This document shows, piece by piece, positions 25,425-37,998 of a stretch of 64,000 nucleotides of DNA. This DNA is from Steinernema hermaphroditum. Taxonomy: Eukaryota > Nematoda > Chromadorea > Rhabditida > Steinernematidae. The notes beneath the pieces are model-generated. The model saw only the letters and a program-made list of their open reading frames with translations, made no database searches and had not been told where the DNA came from. Made by a program: the position numbers and the translations under genes. The stretch's first letter is position 1, and the number at the start of each line of letters is the position of its first letter. The stretch lies in assembly GCA_030435675.1 (NCBI GenBank), contig CM059625.1:5022001-5086000 (forward strand), in the 5' to 3' direction.

Positions 25425-25579
25425 AATGGTCCGGTTGTCCCCAGTATTATGTAGTATTTGATCTCGCCTATTTTCTCTCAAGATCTCTTCCCTCTTCTCC
25501 TTCCTCCTTTCCTATCCATTGTGATAACGCTTTAATAGTAATTATTTTATAAATTAATTTTCTGCGTACGCTGTCAAGT

Positions 25580-25586
25580 TATAAAG
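25580..25586 (+). promoter_or_regulatory. TATA box of the 25.6-kb gene
   Basis: TATAAAG is 61 nt before the first in-frame ATG at 25641, at a suitable distance for initiation near 25610. Confidence 0.5.
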
Positions 25587-25640
25587 GCACGCGTTACAAT
25601 CAGGTTCAGCGAGAAACGGGGAAGCACAAAGGACTTCGGG

Positions 25641-26191
25641 ATGAGTCGATCGCGAATGGAAGCGGTGGTGGTCGAAAGTGAAAGTTATTCTTTGTTGTGC
25701 GACTGGAAGATGGTCTCCTCTTCCACCCTACCAATTCTTGTTCTCCTCACACTGCTTCCCATTTTCACCTACGCAAACAACTTCGGACCTCCGTGCCTTC
25801 CTGAACGTCGCAATTTCAAGCTGTTCTATCCTTGCCTGGAAGGACCTCGAGGTACGTTCTCATGACGTTTCATCTGATGTGCGTGACGGTCGATGTTCTC
25901 CACATTTCGTTTTAATAAGGACGATAAGAACAGGACACGTCGACCACGTGGGTTCTTATAATCATTCATTGCCTCCGTCGTTTTACAAATGTGGGCGAGC
26001 TGATCCGAAATGGGACTCTAATTATCTCAATGCGATAATTATTTTCAGAAATCAACTTTTTGAAGAACCGTCGCTTCTATAACCGCCTCTTCTACGACCT
26101 CAATTCCTTCCCGAAAGGCACCCGCCTCGCTCATGTCCCGAACTATGGATTCAACCCGAACCTCCCAAAAGATGGACCGTATGCGAAATGA
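25641..26191 (+). CDS. Small secreted protein of unknown family
   Basis: There are two exons, 25641-25851 and 26049-26191. The 197-nt intron begins GTACGT and ends TTTTCAG, with a phase-1 junction. The first ATG after the TATA box is 25641. An in-frame ATG at 25710 gives a cleaner signal peptide (VSSSTLPILVLLTLLPIFTYA) and is a real alternative. From 25710 the product has 94 residues, and from 25641 it has 117. The mature part is rich in Pro, Asn, Phe and Arg, with two cysteines near its start and motifs such as FLKNRRFYNRLFYDL and PNYGFNPNLPKDGPYAK. I recognise no domain. It could be a small structural or peptide-precursor protein. The stop lies only 60 bp from the stop of the convergent minus-strand gene. 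Confidence 0.72.
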
Positions 26192-26251
26192 ATTTATAGT
26201 AAAAGACTTCAGCTATGGACAGACAAACAGATCGGTGGGACACGTTCGGAA

Positions 26252-28015
26252 TCATTTGCGGCAGCACTGCGAAGCTCCACACTGAGCGTAGCCGGGCTGG
26301 CACGCGCACTGCTGGGTATTCTGTTGGGGCTGGCAGGACACGACGGCAGGGGCTTGCTGCTGGCAGGTTTCGGCGCAGTTGACCTGGCAAGCGGGTTGAC
26401 AGCGGGCGATAGGTTGTTGCTGCTGCACGCATTGCTGGACGCAGGCCTTCTGGCACTGGGGCTGGCATTGAGTGGAGCTCTGAGTCTGAGCTGGGAGGAC
26501 CACGTTGATCGTCGGCTGTTGCTGCTGGGGAACGCAGTTGCATTGGGGCATCTGATGCTGCTGAGGTTGGTTACAGTTGCACTGCAGAGGCTGCTGCTGG
26601 ATGGTAGGCTGGCGATAGATGGGCTGGGATTGAGCTCGGACGCATTCAGGTTGACAGGCAGGAAGGCATTGAGGCTGGCACTGGGGCTGCTGTTGTACGG
26701 GAGCCGGCTGCACAGGAGCACAGTTACATTGGGGCTGCTGCTGAGGCTGGTTGCAGTTACACTGGACAGGTTGTTGCTGAACGGGAGCCGGCTGCACAGG
26801 AGCGCAGTTACATTGAGGCTGCTGCTGAGGCTGGTTGCAGTTACACTGGACCGGCTGCTGTTGTACCGGAACTGCCTGTTGTACGCACTGGGGCTGACAC
26901 GCGGGCTGACATTGAGGCTGGCACTGAACCTGCTGCTGTTGCGGTTGTTGTTGCTGCGGAGGTGGGAGCATTCCAGGGGTCTGGTAGATGTCGTGTTGAG
27001 GCGGCTGAACCTGATTTTGCTGCACACAGGACGGTTGACACGCTGGTTGACAGGCAGGCTGGCATTGAGCAACTTGCTGCACAGGTTGCTGATGGACGCA
27101 CTGAGGTTCACAAGCGGGTTGGCAGGCCGGAGCACACTGAGGCTGTTGTTGAACTTGAACAGGTTGCTGTTGGACACATTGCGGCTCGCAGGCTGGCTGA
27201 CAGGCTGGTTGGCATTGAGGAACCTGCTGCACGGGTTGTTGCTGGACACACTGAGGTTCGCAAGCTGGCTGACAGGCGGGCTGGCATTGCGGCTGCTGTT
27301 GGATCGGCGCGGTTTGTTGGACGCACTGCGGCTCACAGGCAGGTTGGCATTGGGGCTGGCACTGTGGTTGCTGTTGAACTGGAGCGGGAGCAGTCTGCTG
27401 TTGAACACACTGGGGTTCGCAGGCCGGCTGGCAGGCTGGTTGGCACTGAGGCACTTGCTGAATTTGCTGCGGAGCACACTGGCACTGAGGGGACTGCTGA
27501 GGCTGGTTACAGTTGCACTGAACCTGGGCCTGTTGTTGGGGCTGAGCTGCGGGCAAGTAACCGGGCTGCTGGTAGATGTTGTGCTGAGGGGCTTGCTGAA
27601 CGGGCTGAATCTGCTGGGTGCACGAAGGACTGCAGGCGGGCTGACACTGGGGCTGACATTGAACGGTCTGGGTTTGAGGCTGCTGTTGCTGAACACACTG
27701 AGGTTGGCATGCTGGCTGGCACGAGGGTTGACACTGGGTCTGGATGCGCTGAACCGGCTGTGGCGCTGCAGGAGCACAACCACACTGAGGCTGTGGGTTG
27801 GGCTGATTGCAGTTGCAAACCTGCTGAGGTTGCGTTTGCACCACAGGCTGGGGCGAGCACAAACAGGGACTCTGCTGAGGAGCGCAGCTGCATTGCTGCC
27901 GCTTCGCTCGGATGACGGCTTCCGTCTAAAGACAGACAATCGTATACATTACACGATTTTGAGCTGATCTTACCGAGCAGATAAGAAGGAACGTTAGAAG
28001 GATGGTCGTCCTCAT
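26252..28015 (-). CDS. abu/pqn-like secreted Cys/Gln-rich repeat protein (C_tripleX type), 571 residues
   Basis: The exons (minus strand) are 28015-27974 and 27925-26252, separated by a 48-nt phase-0 intron (GTAAGA...CTTTAG). The order is signal peptide (residues 1 to about 19), RAKR furin-type site (20-23), then mature repeats. Two module types alternate. About twelve copies are of the form CQPxCQPACxPxCVQQ, that is C-x3-C-x3-C-x3-C. Six copies are CxC plus CxC units such as CNCNQPQQQPQCNCAP. The protein ends with a divergent Cys cluster and CCRK. Two YQxPGxLP linkers separate blocks. This matches the C_tripleX cysteine repeat known from the Caenorhabditis abu/pqn group, whose members are secreted, Q/N-rich and linked to the pharyngeal cuticle. 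A structural role here is inference. A TATA-like box lies 48 nt upstream. The plus-strand frame across the locus (26324-27967) is an antisense shadow. Confidence 0.85.
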
Positions 28016-28062
28016 TGTGCGCTAGCCAGCAGCGAGAAGTGAAGAAACCGTCGTCCGGTCGA

Positions 28063-28071
28063 CTTTAAATA
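28063..28071 (-). promoter_or_regulatory. TATA-like box of the minus-strand abu/pqn-like gene
   Basis: On the minus strand this reads TATTTAAAG, ending 47 nt before the ATG. The other two abu/pqn-like genes have TATA-like boxes at comparable distances. Confidence 0.5.
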
Positions 28072-31000
28072 CTAAGAACTCTGGGACGCCCAGCGGCTCC
28101 CAAAGTAAACAGGAGTTGAGACCTGATTGCTTCGGGGCCAAAAAAGCTACCGTCGGTCCGCACTTCACTGTCCATTCGTTTGCTTCGATCGCCGATTTAG
28201 CGGCGAGTCTAAACAGAATTTCATCCGGAAACGGCTCGCGCTGTTTGTTTACGGTCGGCGAAACTGGCCGCCAGAGTTACAAACCGCCGCGAAATTATTT
28301 ACTGATCACTGAGAGCAAACAGACTCTAGCTTCGTTGCTTTTTCGCCCCATTTTTTCCATCTTTTTTATATTGCCGCTGCGCTCATCCTCTCACAGAAGA
28401 GAGATCATTTCTTCTAAACAAAAGGTCTTCTAAGCCTCAACCATTCCTGTGCAGCTATACGGTAAATCGGCCTCTCTGTATACGTGACATTAAAGCAGAA
28501 TCTTTGACGCCACAAAACGTTTTTCGTCATTCATCTAATAAACATAACTTGCTACGCATAACTGCGCTGACACATTCTAATTTTAAGCAGTTAATCATCG
28601 GCAGTTCCTGCGAATGTTTACTTGCTCGAAGTCCACGATCCGAAGTTCTTGACGTAAATCAGGTTAAATACCAATTTCCCAAAGCATTTCCAGAAAGCCA
28701 CGTTTTACAATGGGCACAACAACTCTTGTGTAATTAGCGCTGTGGGACCGTTTCTTTTTTCTTCATACGTGCATGGGATACGTGAATTTTCTTTGGGAAA
28801 CTTCATTATACAAATTGAATTATCGACATTTATGCAATGATCAAAATGAGTCAACGGTAGGCTCAAATTGTAAACAGCCTCACGTTTTCACAGGATCCTT
28901 GGTCGCTTCTCGTAGTGAACTCAATGAAAAAGCAGGGTATCCTGAGGATATGATTCGTTTAGTCCCCGCAACCAAAATGCCCTTACTTTTCACTTTTGAT
29001 TATTTTCCAAAAACGGTTGCATAAATGGTGTTATACCTATAATGAATTGACTAAAACACGAAGTACAGAAAAATTAGCGAACTGTTCAAATCTACAAAGA
29101 CCTACAAGGGCAACTCATTGATCTTTTCGTGCATTACAAACAACAAAGTACACAATAAGATACGGTAAGAGATGAATCTAATAGTGGTACTAAGCTACAG
29201 TACCCCGTCTGGTGCCGTTGCTCTATTTCATGACCTCAGAATTCTTTCCTAAAGCGGACTCTGCTCTTCTCAATAATTCTAACACCTGTGCGAATCACTG
29301 CAGCATTTCCGAATGAAAATAGCTGTCAGCAAATTAGCTTTGCAAAATTGACGTCCTAAGAGGAGAGGACGTCAATGTCAAAGCGATCAGCGATGACTTC
29401 GGCACGCTGCTATCCGATTAATCATTCCGTTTGTTTATCAACTCAAAATAATTACTTCTCAGATTCTAATCAATTATTCATAAAGAAATAAAAACTATCA
29501 TTTCCGCATGTTTTACTCTCTGTGCACACTGATAGGGATAAAAGTCGAACAATCGTTCGTCGAACTCATAAATATATTTGTGTTTTTATCGGAATTGCTC
29601 AATTAGAAATTCGTGTTTACTTGTTTGGTTAGTCAGACTGCGTCATGCAAGAAGTAATGAAGGGTTGACCTGACCTTTCGTATTGCAAAACCAGAGAAAA
29701 CAGAAATAGCATTATGCTGTGCATAGAAAAACGTCGGATTCCTTTAATCCTTTTGTACATAATACGAAATTTGTACATAATACGTATTGTATTTTTTGTT
29801 ACTCATCTTCTGAAGACTGAAGGGACGTGTCCCGTTCCGTGAACAACGACATTAATGGAAAATCGTTGGGAATTACAGGTTCACTTTTAGGATTTTCGAA
29901 GCAGTTCAAAAATCGAGGAAATTTTAGCATTTTTGAATACGGTGATGAAGCGCCAACGTTTTGTTTTGAATGCAACGACCGAATACAATTGATATCTTCG
30001 AGTGACTGTATTTCAAGTGATTACATATTTTTATTTAATGTGTCGTTTAAGGCATATCCGGAACAAACGGGCTGCTGTGGTACGAATACTTTTTTGCAGT
30101 ATATCGTGCAAGTCAGCTGGATATAAATGGATATTTTTGAGGCTGCTATTCATCCATTATTGTGAGATATACATTTCAAGCGAAAAGGAAAGTAATATTT
30201 TTTTTGCCTACAAAAACAAAAGCACACCACCGTGACTCAGCCCTTTAAACTACTTGCAAACATTTCAAAACTCGACCGAAGGTCATTTTTACAACGTAAA
30301 AGCTTACTCATCGCATACTACTTAAAAATGTTTTCATTTCGACATCGTTCACATTTCCTCTTCGCTTTACACTTTGTGTTTTTGGGACTGTAGCCGGTCG
30401 TTGCGTCTCGATGAACGCACTAACTTTGTCATTGTTCGAAGCGCTGTGACGTCGCCTGTCGGTGGACTTTACCCAGTATAATCCACAGAACCGACTAATT
30501 GTACTCTTCGCTACATGTGTTCAGTTGAATTTAACGCAATTATGTAATCATCGCTGTCTGGCCGCAAGGGTTTCCCGCGTACATCTACGTACGAAAGTGC
30601 GGTCGAACGCCAGGCCCCCGCACTTTTCGACGTTTCCAGAATTGCGACTATCAATAGCGGAGGTCATGAAGTTGTTTACAAACTGATCCAACATGCATCA
30701 ACATCCAAGCATATTATCATAAATACACGCACATATATTCTTTGCCATTCTTGGAAATGCATCGACTCGAGTTCAAGGGATCAACAGCAGGGCAAAAGTT
30801 TAATTTGTGAATTGCGGCCTTATGACAACAATGCACTTTAGAAACGCAAGGAATTCGTGTCAATGCCAAAAGGACTCCATTCGGGACTTTGTGAGATAGA
30901 TTCCAGAGCGATGTTGTTATTATGTACGAGGACGGAAGCTTATGAGGCATTCTATGGTCATCTTCTATATCGAACGCTCTCAGTGCATATCACATTTCGT

Positions 31001-33309
31001 TGATGTCATAAAAATAAAAATGTAACAACCAACTGTAGTGATCTTATTGCACTCGACGCGATTAGTGCAAAAACAGCATCATTTGTTAATAGGATATGCT
31101 GGTAGCCAAATGAGAAAACAAGCCACCGAGAACTATGTATGTATTTGTGTTTTGCAAGGGATTATATGACATAAATACATTCAAATAACGTCATCTAAGA
31201 GTTTCATTTCGATGAACTTTGTGGGGGACGGTTGTTCGTAGGGAAAGTTCTGCAATAACACGCGATCGGCTGGTAAAAGGAGATTAAAATGTGAGACCGT
31301 AGTTAAGGTCTCTCGTACATCATTAATGAACGAAAGATGTGCTCTCACAAATTGTGTCAAATGCAATTAGAACGATTTATAATCGGCAAGTGAAATAGAT
31401 TTACGGTTGAAAATCTTTACGATCGCTGTACCGAAGGAGCAGAAATCATTTTTAAATGAACTTCCATGGCCGATTCTAAGACCATATTCAAGGTCTTTCG
31501 TACATCATATATGAAATTAAGCTGACAAGATGATCATCAATTGTGGACGATGTGCCAACAATGTGTTCATGGAATTTGTTTGCAGAATATCGTAACGACA
31601 ACACGGGTACTTCGCGTTTAAATCGACAGCAACCCGTTGGTACTGGAATCGTAACGAACTCAATGATATTCGAACACATTAATCGCTGTTCCGGATTTAA
31701 TCGGAAGCAGCACGATGGATGATTAATTTAACAAGACATGGTCATCCCTGGACTCTGGTCATCAACCGAACAGGAGTATTAATTGTAATGTGCCAACAAA
31801 AACTGTGATTAAACACACTTGAATAACCCTGCTACAATTATATAGATGTGCTAATCATAATTGCGTGGTACTTGTTCATGAATCCAAATTCATTCTCATC
31901 TCTCATTGCTATCAAGGTGTCCATGCTGACTTTGTCAAGGTTCTATGTGGCACGAATTGGCGATTTCGTGCTGCCGGCACGGTATAAAAAATGCGTGGAC
32001 GATCTGCACTTGACACGCCATTTCCATGATGTGCATTCCATTGCTGGCATTCTTTGAACGCTATCACGTAAACCAGCAATTTTCCACCTGCCATCAAACT
32101 GATAATTTGCATTTGAGGAAAAAATCTGAACCTTGTTTCCTGACATCATTCTGGCATGGCGTTGTGAAGCCTGTAATTTGCTAATTTCGGGCTACAGAAT
32201 TAGAATACTTTCAGGCAAAAGGTCAAGCACAGAAATTCCACACAAAACATGATTTCGTGACGCGAAATGTGTCAATCATCATGCTTTAATAAAACATGTT
32301 TGATGCTTAATAGACCCACATAACACACATAATGATTTGCGTAACCGCAATTAATGGAATTTCTTTTACCAAATAGAAAAATACTGACTAATTCTTTTCC
32401 GGATATAACGTCACATTTAAAGGAGCAAAGGTAACGGTGATGTGGGCTTTCATGAAACGTGGTTCGCTAGCGGAAGTCCACCAACACGCAGAAGTATAAA
32501 TGTTTTATGAATTGCGTATTATATAATCTTTTTTACAAAGTTGTGCAACGCTTTCTCCGCAACAACACCTGCCGCTTTTGCACAGAAACGAGGCAAGGAA
32601 AAGGAAAGGAAGCCCTTATTGTCTTCTCTGCATCTCCCTCAGAATTCACAGGTTCAAGCAATCAAAATGCAGAGTGGTGATTTATTTAAATGATAAGCGC
32701 AAATTGTACAGGAAAAGAAAAATGGTGTGACGCAGTAAAGACGGAGCTGACAATCTGACGTTTCCACTACAATGATTTATTTTTGTGTCAAATTTAGGTT
32801 TTTTCAAAAGGCAGTCCTTCATACAAATCGGAAAGCGCGAGTGTGAGCTGTCATCGGGTGGATGCCGAAAATCCGCATTCTCTGCAGCATGCACGAATTT
32901 TGAGAACCGATCTAAAATTTTTCTATTGAACTTAAACATAATCAAAAGACTCAACCGAACAACGAAAACGTTTATTCAAAATTTTTCGGGCAGGTTTTCG
33001 GGTTCGGGTTCAGATTTAATCGCAAATTGGACCTTGTTTTACGGTTCGGTCAAATTTTGCTGATTCTGCTAGAATGCGAAATTGGAACAAAGTTTTCCCA
33101 TATCGCTTTCTACAAAAAGGGCATAAAAGACCTTTGTTCGTTTCAGTTCGGTCAAATTGTAGAGAATCACAAATGCACCAGATTCAGTGAATAGTAGTCA
33201 TTAAATTAAAGCTTTCAAAAGCTCAAACGAAAGAAAAATGACAAAACTTGAGGCATGACGGATTTGTCAGATACCTCGATAATGTAATGGATTTCGTGAA
33301 TCTGCCTTG
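28072..33309. other. Intergenic region, nothing recognised apart from small hairpins
   Basis: Frames of up to 105 codons (28116-28433, 29827-30126, both plus) have no domain or splice support. Around 31290 and 31475 the phrase AAGGTCTnTCGTACATCAT recurs in diverged surroundings, suggesting an old local duplication. A perfect 11-bp stem hairpin is listed separately. Confidence 0.45.
29347..29376. repeat. Perfect hairpin with two TGACGTC cores
   Basis: ATTGACGTCCT, then an 8-nt loop, then AGGACGTCAAT. Each arm contains a TGACGTC sequence resembling half or all of a CRE/ATF site. It is short enough to occur by chance. Confidence 0.5.
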
Positions 33310-33311
33310 TA

Positions 33312-33430
33312 CAGGGTGTTGCATAAAAACTGTAGTACAAAGAACAATTATTCGCACGATAATTTTGCAAGGACAGGAAATTCTGTACAGCGGTTGTTAT
33401 TCTTGCCTTGAGGGCAATTGCGCGCTTTAA
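33312..33430. mobile_element. Left-end fragment of a Tc1/mariner-like element
   Basis: After a TA dinucleotide, CAGGGTGTTGCATAAAAACTGTA closely follows the terminus of the element at 37999-38679. A later phrase, GGAAATTCTGTACA, also resembles that element's interior. I found no matching right end, so the fragment's extent is approximate. Confidence 0.55.
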
Positions 33431-35610
33431 AACGCTTTCCAAAATTATTAAAAATTCCCAGTGATCACTTGCTGATCGACCGTGATAAATTGTTTTCGAG
33501 CTCCAAAAACAAGCGTTTATGATCATATCGTGTTATTAACATGCCTCTTAACCGGCAGCGCTGAAAAATGCTTACAACTACGACAGGATGAAATTGACTG
33601 CAATGAAAGGCTGCCGCTAACATGCATTTTCGATAGGCTACTCACTATCATCCTTGACTGTTATTTCTGTTTAAAAAAATAATATAAAATATTAACGTAA
33701 ATACGGTTACAGAAAGGGAAAAATAGAACGCGAAACATGAATGACAAAAGAAAGCAGAAGAGAACAAAAGAAAAATTCCAATTGAGAACGTAGTATGTAT
33801 TTACAGTTCCTATCGCATTCACCGACGTTTTCTTCTAACTGGGCAGTAAATATTTGAAAAAAAGGTGGTCGACGATGGTAATTGTAGAACAAACATCAGT
33901 ATGACAATTATGAATTTCTCCTTGAAAATTGAATTCGATAATTCAGGATTTTTTCTATCACAATTTGATCTTGTGGGAAAATCACTTTACAAAATTATAA
34001 ACATCTGATGTTCTTCACACGCTATGACTGCACAACATACTGCGTCTCCTTATTTATTTGTCAAAGCACAATTCTGTACAGGATCCATGCGAAAAAAAAT
34101 GACTCAGTGTACAACCAGTTTACGTCATAAAATCGCGTTTTGTACTAGTCGCCTACTACGTAGATCGAAGCTTTGGTCTCTTGAGAGTTAATTAAAGAAG
34201 CAGCTCAACTATGAGCTCACATTCGCGCTACAAGTCACGTGTGATTCTGTATGTTTCACAAATAACATATCGGACACCACAATCACGCAAATACATGACG
34301 TTCACATGGACAAAAAACAGATAAATGCCGTGTTGTCGACCTGAAGCTTCGGAAAGTGCTGTTTTTGCTAAACTATAAAAATAATTTGGCAAATGTCAAA
34401 TCCATACACTTTTACGTACGTGTGTTTACGCAAAGGTAAATGTCTAGTCTTCATTTGCACTGTACTGCTTCGCTTTTTTTGTGAAAAAAACCAGCAAGGG
34501 ACTAAACAATCGTTAAACGAGGAAGCTGAGTTAATTTTATACCTTAATTACATCCATCACAAAGAACGTTGTCGTTATTTCAAATGTGGTTATCTGGACC
34601 TAATTGCACGGCTTCTCTAAGGTACCTCGTGCAATTCGGCTAAATTTAGTGGTTGTACTTAATTTTTGGAACCTTCAAATGTCACGTCTTGGACAAAGTA
34701 GCGAGTGTGGGTTACCGATCAGGAACTAAGAGACCATTGGATAAAGAGCAGCAATGTAAGTGCAACAAAACGATGCTAATTCGATTCGAAGATAGTTATA
34801 TCATTCACAAAAGCAGACTATTAGTCCTCTTTATGATTAATACAGTATTAATTTGATAGATATCGAAAAAAAGGATAAAAATGGAGCATCTAAGTGGCAA
34901 TACTACCCACTAGGGAATGGCGATTTATCGAGAATTTCGAAATGAGTAGCTTGTTTCTAACATGCTGCTTGAAGAACAACACCCTCACGAAATACACTCA
35001 CCAAAAATGGCAAGTAAATACACAACAATTTCATGCCTTTGCACATTATGAGCAGTGAATACCGTAAGCTTCCAACCCTTACACATCAGATCAAAGGTCA
35101 CCAACGCGATATCGTCAATATTAATTATAATATTTTCGAGTAAATAAACCCTTGCGAACAAAGAACCAAAAGATTTTTCTTACGGTAGCTGTTTACACCG
35201 TAGACAATGAATATGTGATTAGACATAAACAAAAGAATTGTCGCACCAGGAGACCTGATTGGCTCTTGGAAGTCTAAAAATAAAGCCAGGAATTGTGTTT
35301 TGTGAATGTCACATACATCGCCGATGACTCAAAGTTATTTTTAATGTTGTTTTCTGGAAACTATTGCGATGTGTTTTGTTATGCATGGGGGACGGGGATA
35401 AATGCATAGGCCGCGAAGACGCAAACTAACTCTTTTCAACTTACAATCTAAACTGTTCACAGTGGATGACGTACTATGTTTCAGCAGAAAAGGTTACACT
35501 GTTCATGCTCTCACTTAAGTTCGCAATCGTAGTTACGACTCAAATAAGGATTATCGCCATAACTTTTTGTGCTAATCGTTCCATCATTTCGGCAGAGATA
35601 CATCTCTGAC
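33431..35610. other. Intergenic AT-rich region, nothing recognised
   Basis: Only short frames (up to about 75 codons) with no exon structure or transposon ends that I could identify. Confidence 0.45.
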
Positions 35611-36037
35611 AAAGGAACATTTAAAGTGCTCCCCGCCGATTTGACTAGAACACTAGTACTTGAGTGTATCATTCCTGCAAAATATTATCGGCCTTTCGGT
35701 AATCAAAGCATTTTAAAAAGGCATTTTATCCAGTTTCACACCGGTGATTCCCAAGGCAGCTAATATATGCAAACCTGGAATTTGGATGGTAATGTGCCGG
35801 ATCGTTTCGCTAGAAAGCACGCACGAACAAGCCAAAACAACACCTTAAGTATATACAGGGAAAACTAGGAAACACCGATAGGAAACTGGTGTGTCCTCAG
35901 CGAGAAAGGATAATATGGCTTTTCGTATACCCCGAATGCCGTGGTCTGCCAATCTTTTGCATGAATGATACACTCAAGTAAGTACTAGTGTACAACATTT
36001 CTGTCAAATTGACAAGGGCACCTTTAAACGTTCCATT
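35611..36037. repeat. Foldback element with long imperfect inverted repeats
   Basis: A left arm (about 35611-35715) and a right arm (about 35925-36037) are imperfect inverted copies. Shared blocks include CACTAGTACTT, CTTGAGTGTATCATTC and GGAACnTTTAAAG. The spacer is about 200 bp and itself contains weaker inverted matches. No target duplication could be defined, so the ends are approximate. Confidence 0.6.
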
Positions 36038-37996
36038 GTGAGCTGTGATACTTGTCACCTACAGATTTACCGTTTCAAAGGTTAATAACTAAGGATCAGG
36101 ATGCGGAATTATTGATAAGATCCTTGTAAGGCAAACAAACGGAAGTTTCATTAGTAAAGTCACCAAATATGTTCTTAATTTCCGTTTGAATAACAGTAGA
36201 GTAGCTTCCGATTAGGCCTTCCGGGTGGAACTTTCCCCTGCAAAACAGCGGAAGCTATAATGACTCAGCGGATGATTCACTGTTTGCATGTATAAAAACG
36301 GATGCTCGACATCCGTAGCCTTTAAATAAAGATGAATACGGAGAAATGTGCGCAGAAATCATCACAAAACGGATTAAAAGATGCCAGAGTGTTGGTGAAA
36401 GGAACACCCAAACAGTAAGAATGAAACTGAAACTGGAAAACCTTCAAAACAAGAGCATTACTCCCGTCACAGAGAAATTAATTGCACAATAACAGCAAAC
36501 GAAAACAAGTGGTCTGAAAACAAATACTGGAATTTCGTCATTTTGATAGGACAATATTTTGGATATCACAGCTTCATCAGAAGAAAAACTTCTAAAAAAA
36601 ACTAAAAATAAAGTCAACGTTATATTTACGACATTATTAATATCGCAAACGCCACTTTTCCGTTTTGTTGACCAATATAACTCTTTGTCGTGAAATATTA
36701 ACCAGTTGGGAAGGATCACGTCATCACGGATGAACCATAAAAGCTGAGTGATCGCCCTGTTTATTGGCACATCTTCGCGAGTTCAATTACACTTCATTGC
36801 ACTTTTAGCTGGCTGCACCGAAATTTGGGATATGTCCTTGGGGGTTTGTTGGACCGCCTCAGCTATTAAGCAATCGCATAGAACAATTCTGATTTCTGTG
36901 TGTACAACGATACAACGACATTTTTGCGATGCTTTCGAGTACAAGTGAGTAAATTCAGTTGGTTTTTTCTATGACAGTAGTTCTACGGTCAACAATCACT
37001 GATAGGGCACTCTTAGTGTTCCAGACAACGGTTTTCGAAGGGAAGGCTCTCAAGTGCTAGATGCGAATCGGGCTACGCTGAAGTACAATAGAGGGATTGG
37101 GGAATCGAAAGCGCCTAAAATCGTCTTCCCTCAATTACGGTTCACTGTTTAAACTCGACTCAGAACGGTGAAAAACACCGTACGTGGCGAGCCCGTCGTA
37201 AGACGAGTGGAGCGCAATTGACACAAAAAATGAGCTTTTCCGCTTATATTAAACTCATCAACACATAACTCCAACTCATTCCAAGGTGATCATCTCAAGT
37301 TTTTGCAAAAAATGCGGGCATATGGAATTTGCTGATGGATGCTGTTACGATAATTTTCACCCTTTTAAAGTAATCAGAATTGATCCAGGGAAACCAAGGA
37401 CGTCCGCTCGGGCCAATGGGCCAATGGCCAATGCTTAGAGGATGTAAATTGGACGAGAAACCGATTCCTGGTAGGTTGGTAACATTGCTATGAATGATCG
37501 CGTCCCTCGTTGTAAATAGTAATCCATGTAGCCCCTCAAAAATGTACTTCTTTGCTGACAATGCTCATTTTTTATGCAAAAACGAAAGCACAAATTCATG
37601 CTTCACTACTCGCTCATTCTGGAAACCACGACCACCCACACAACCGTAGTTTACTTCACACGTAACATATGACTCATGTGCGCAACGATCTTTCGAAATG
37701 TCAGACGAATCTGCAAAACCCCGACACAACTCTGCAGATGTGAGTTTGTAAAATCATCTTCTCGATTCAATTTCTTCCACAAACAGCGATTGCGTGTGGA
37801 ACTACGGTGTGAACTACGCTCGTTAACACCATAATGAAATGTGGTTCTTGGCACGCAAAGGACATTTCGCTAATTCGTTCATCTGTGCAAAATTCGCTAA
37901 ATTTAGACGTTCCGGTTGTCGTTAGACGACAAAAAATCAAGCACGGTGGTCTATGATATTAGTGACAGAGCGTGTGAAACATTAATTGAAGATCAA
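36038..37996. other. Intergenic region, nothing recognised
   Basis: Frames such as 36770-36444 (minus, 108 codons) lack domain or splice support. Confidence 0.45.
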
Positions 37997-37998
37997 TA

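Noticed and set aside
26209..27939. 576-codon minus-strand frame, Ser/Asn/Pro-rich
   Set aside because: Shifted frame over the same repetitive exon. The frame with cysteine modules joins in phase to a signal-peptide exon and this one does not.
26324..27967. 547-codon plus-strand open frame, Leu/Gly-rich
   Set aside because: It is antisense to the Cys/Gln repeat exon. The repetitive codon pattern of the minus-strand gene keeps several other frames open, and this one has no signal peptide, splice or promoter support.
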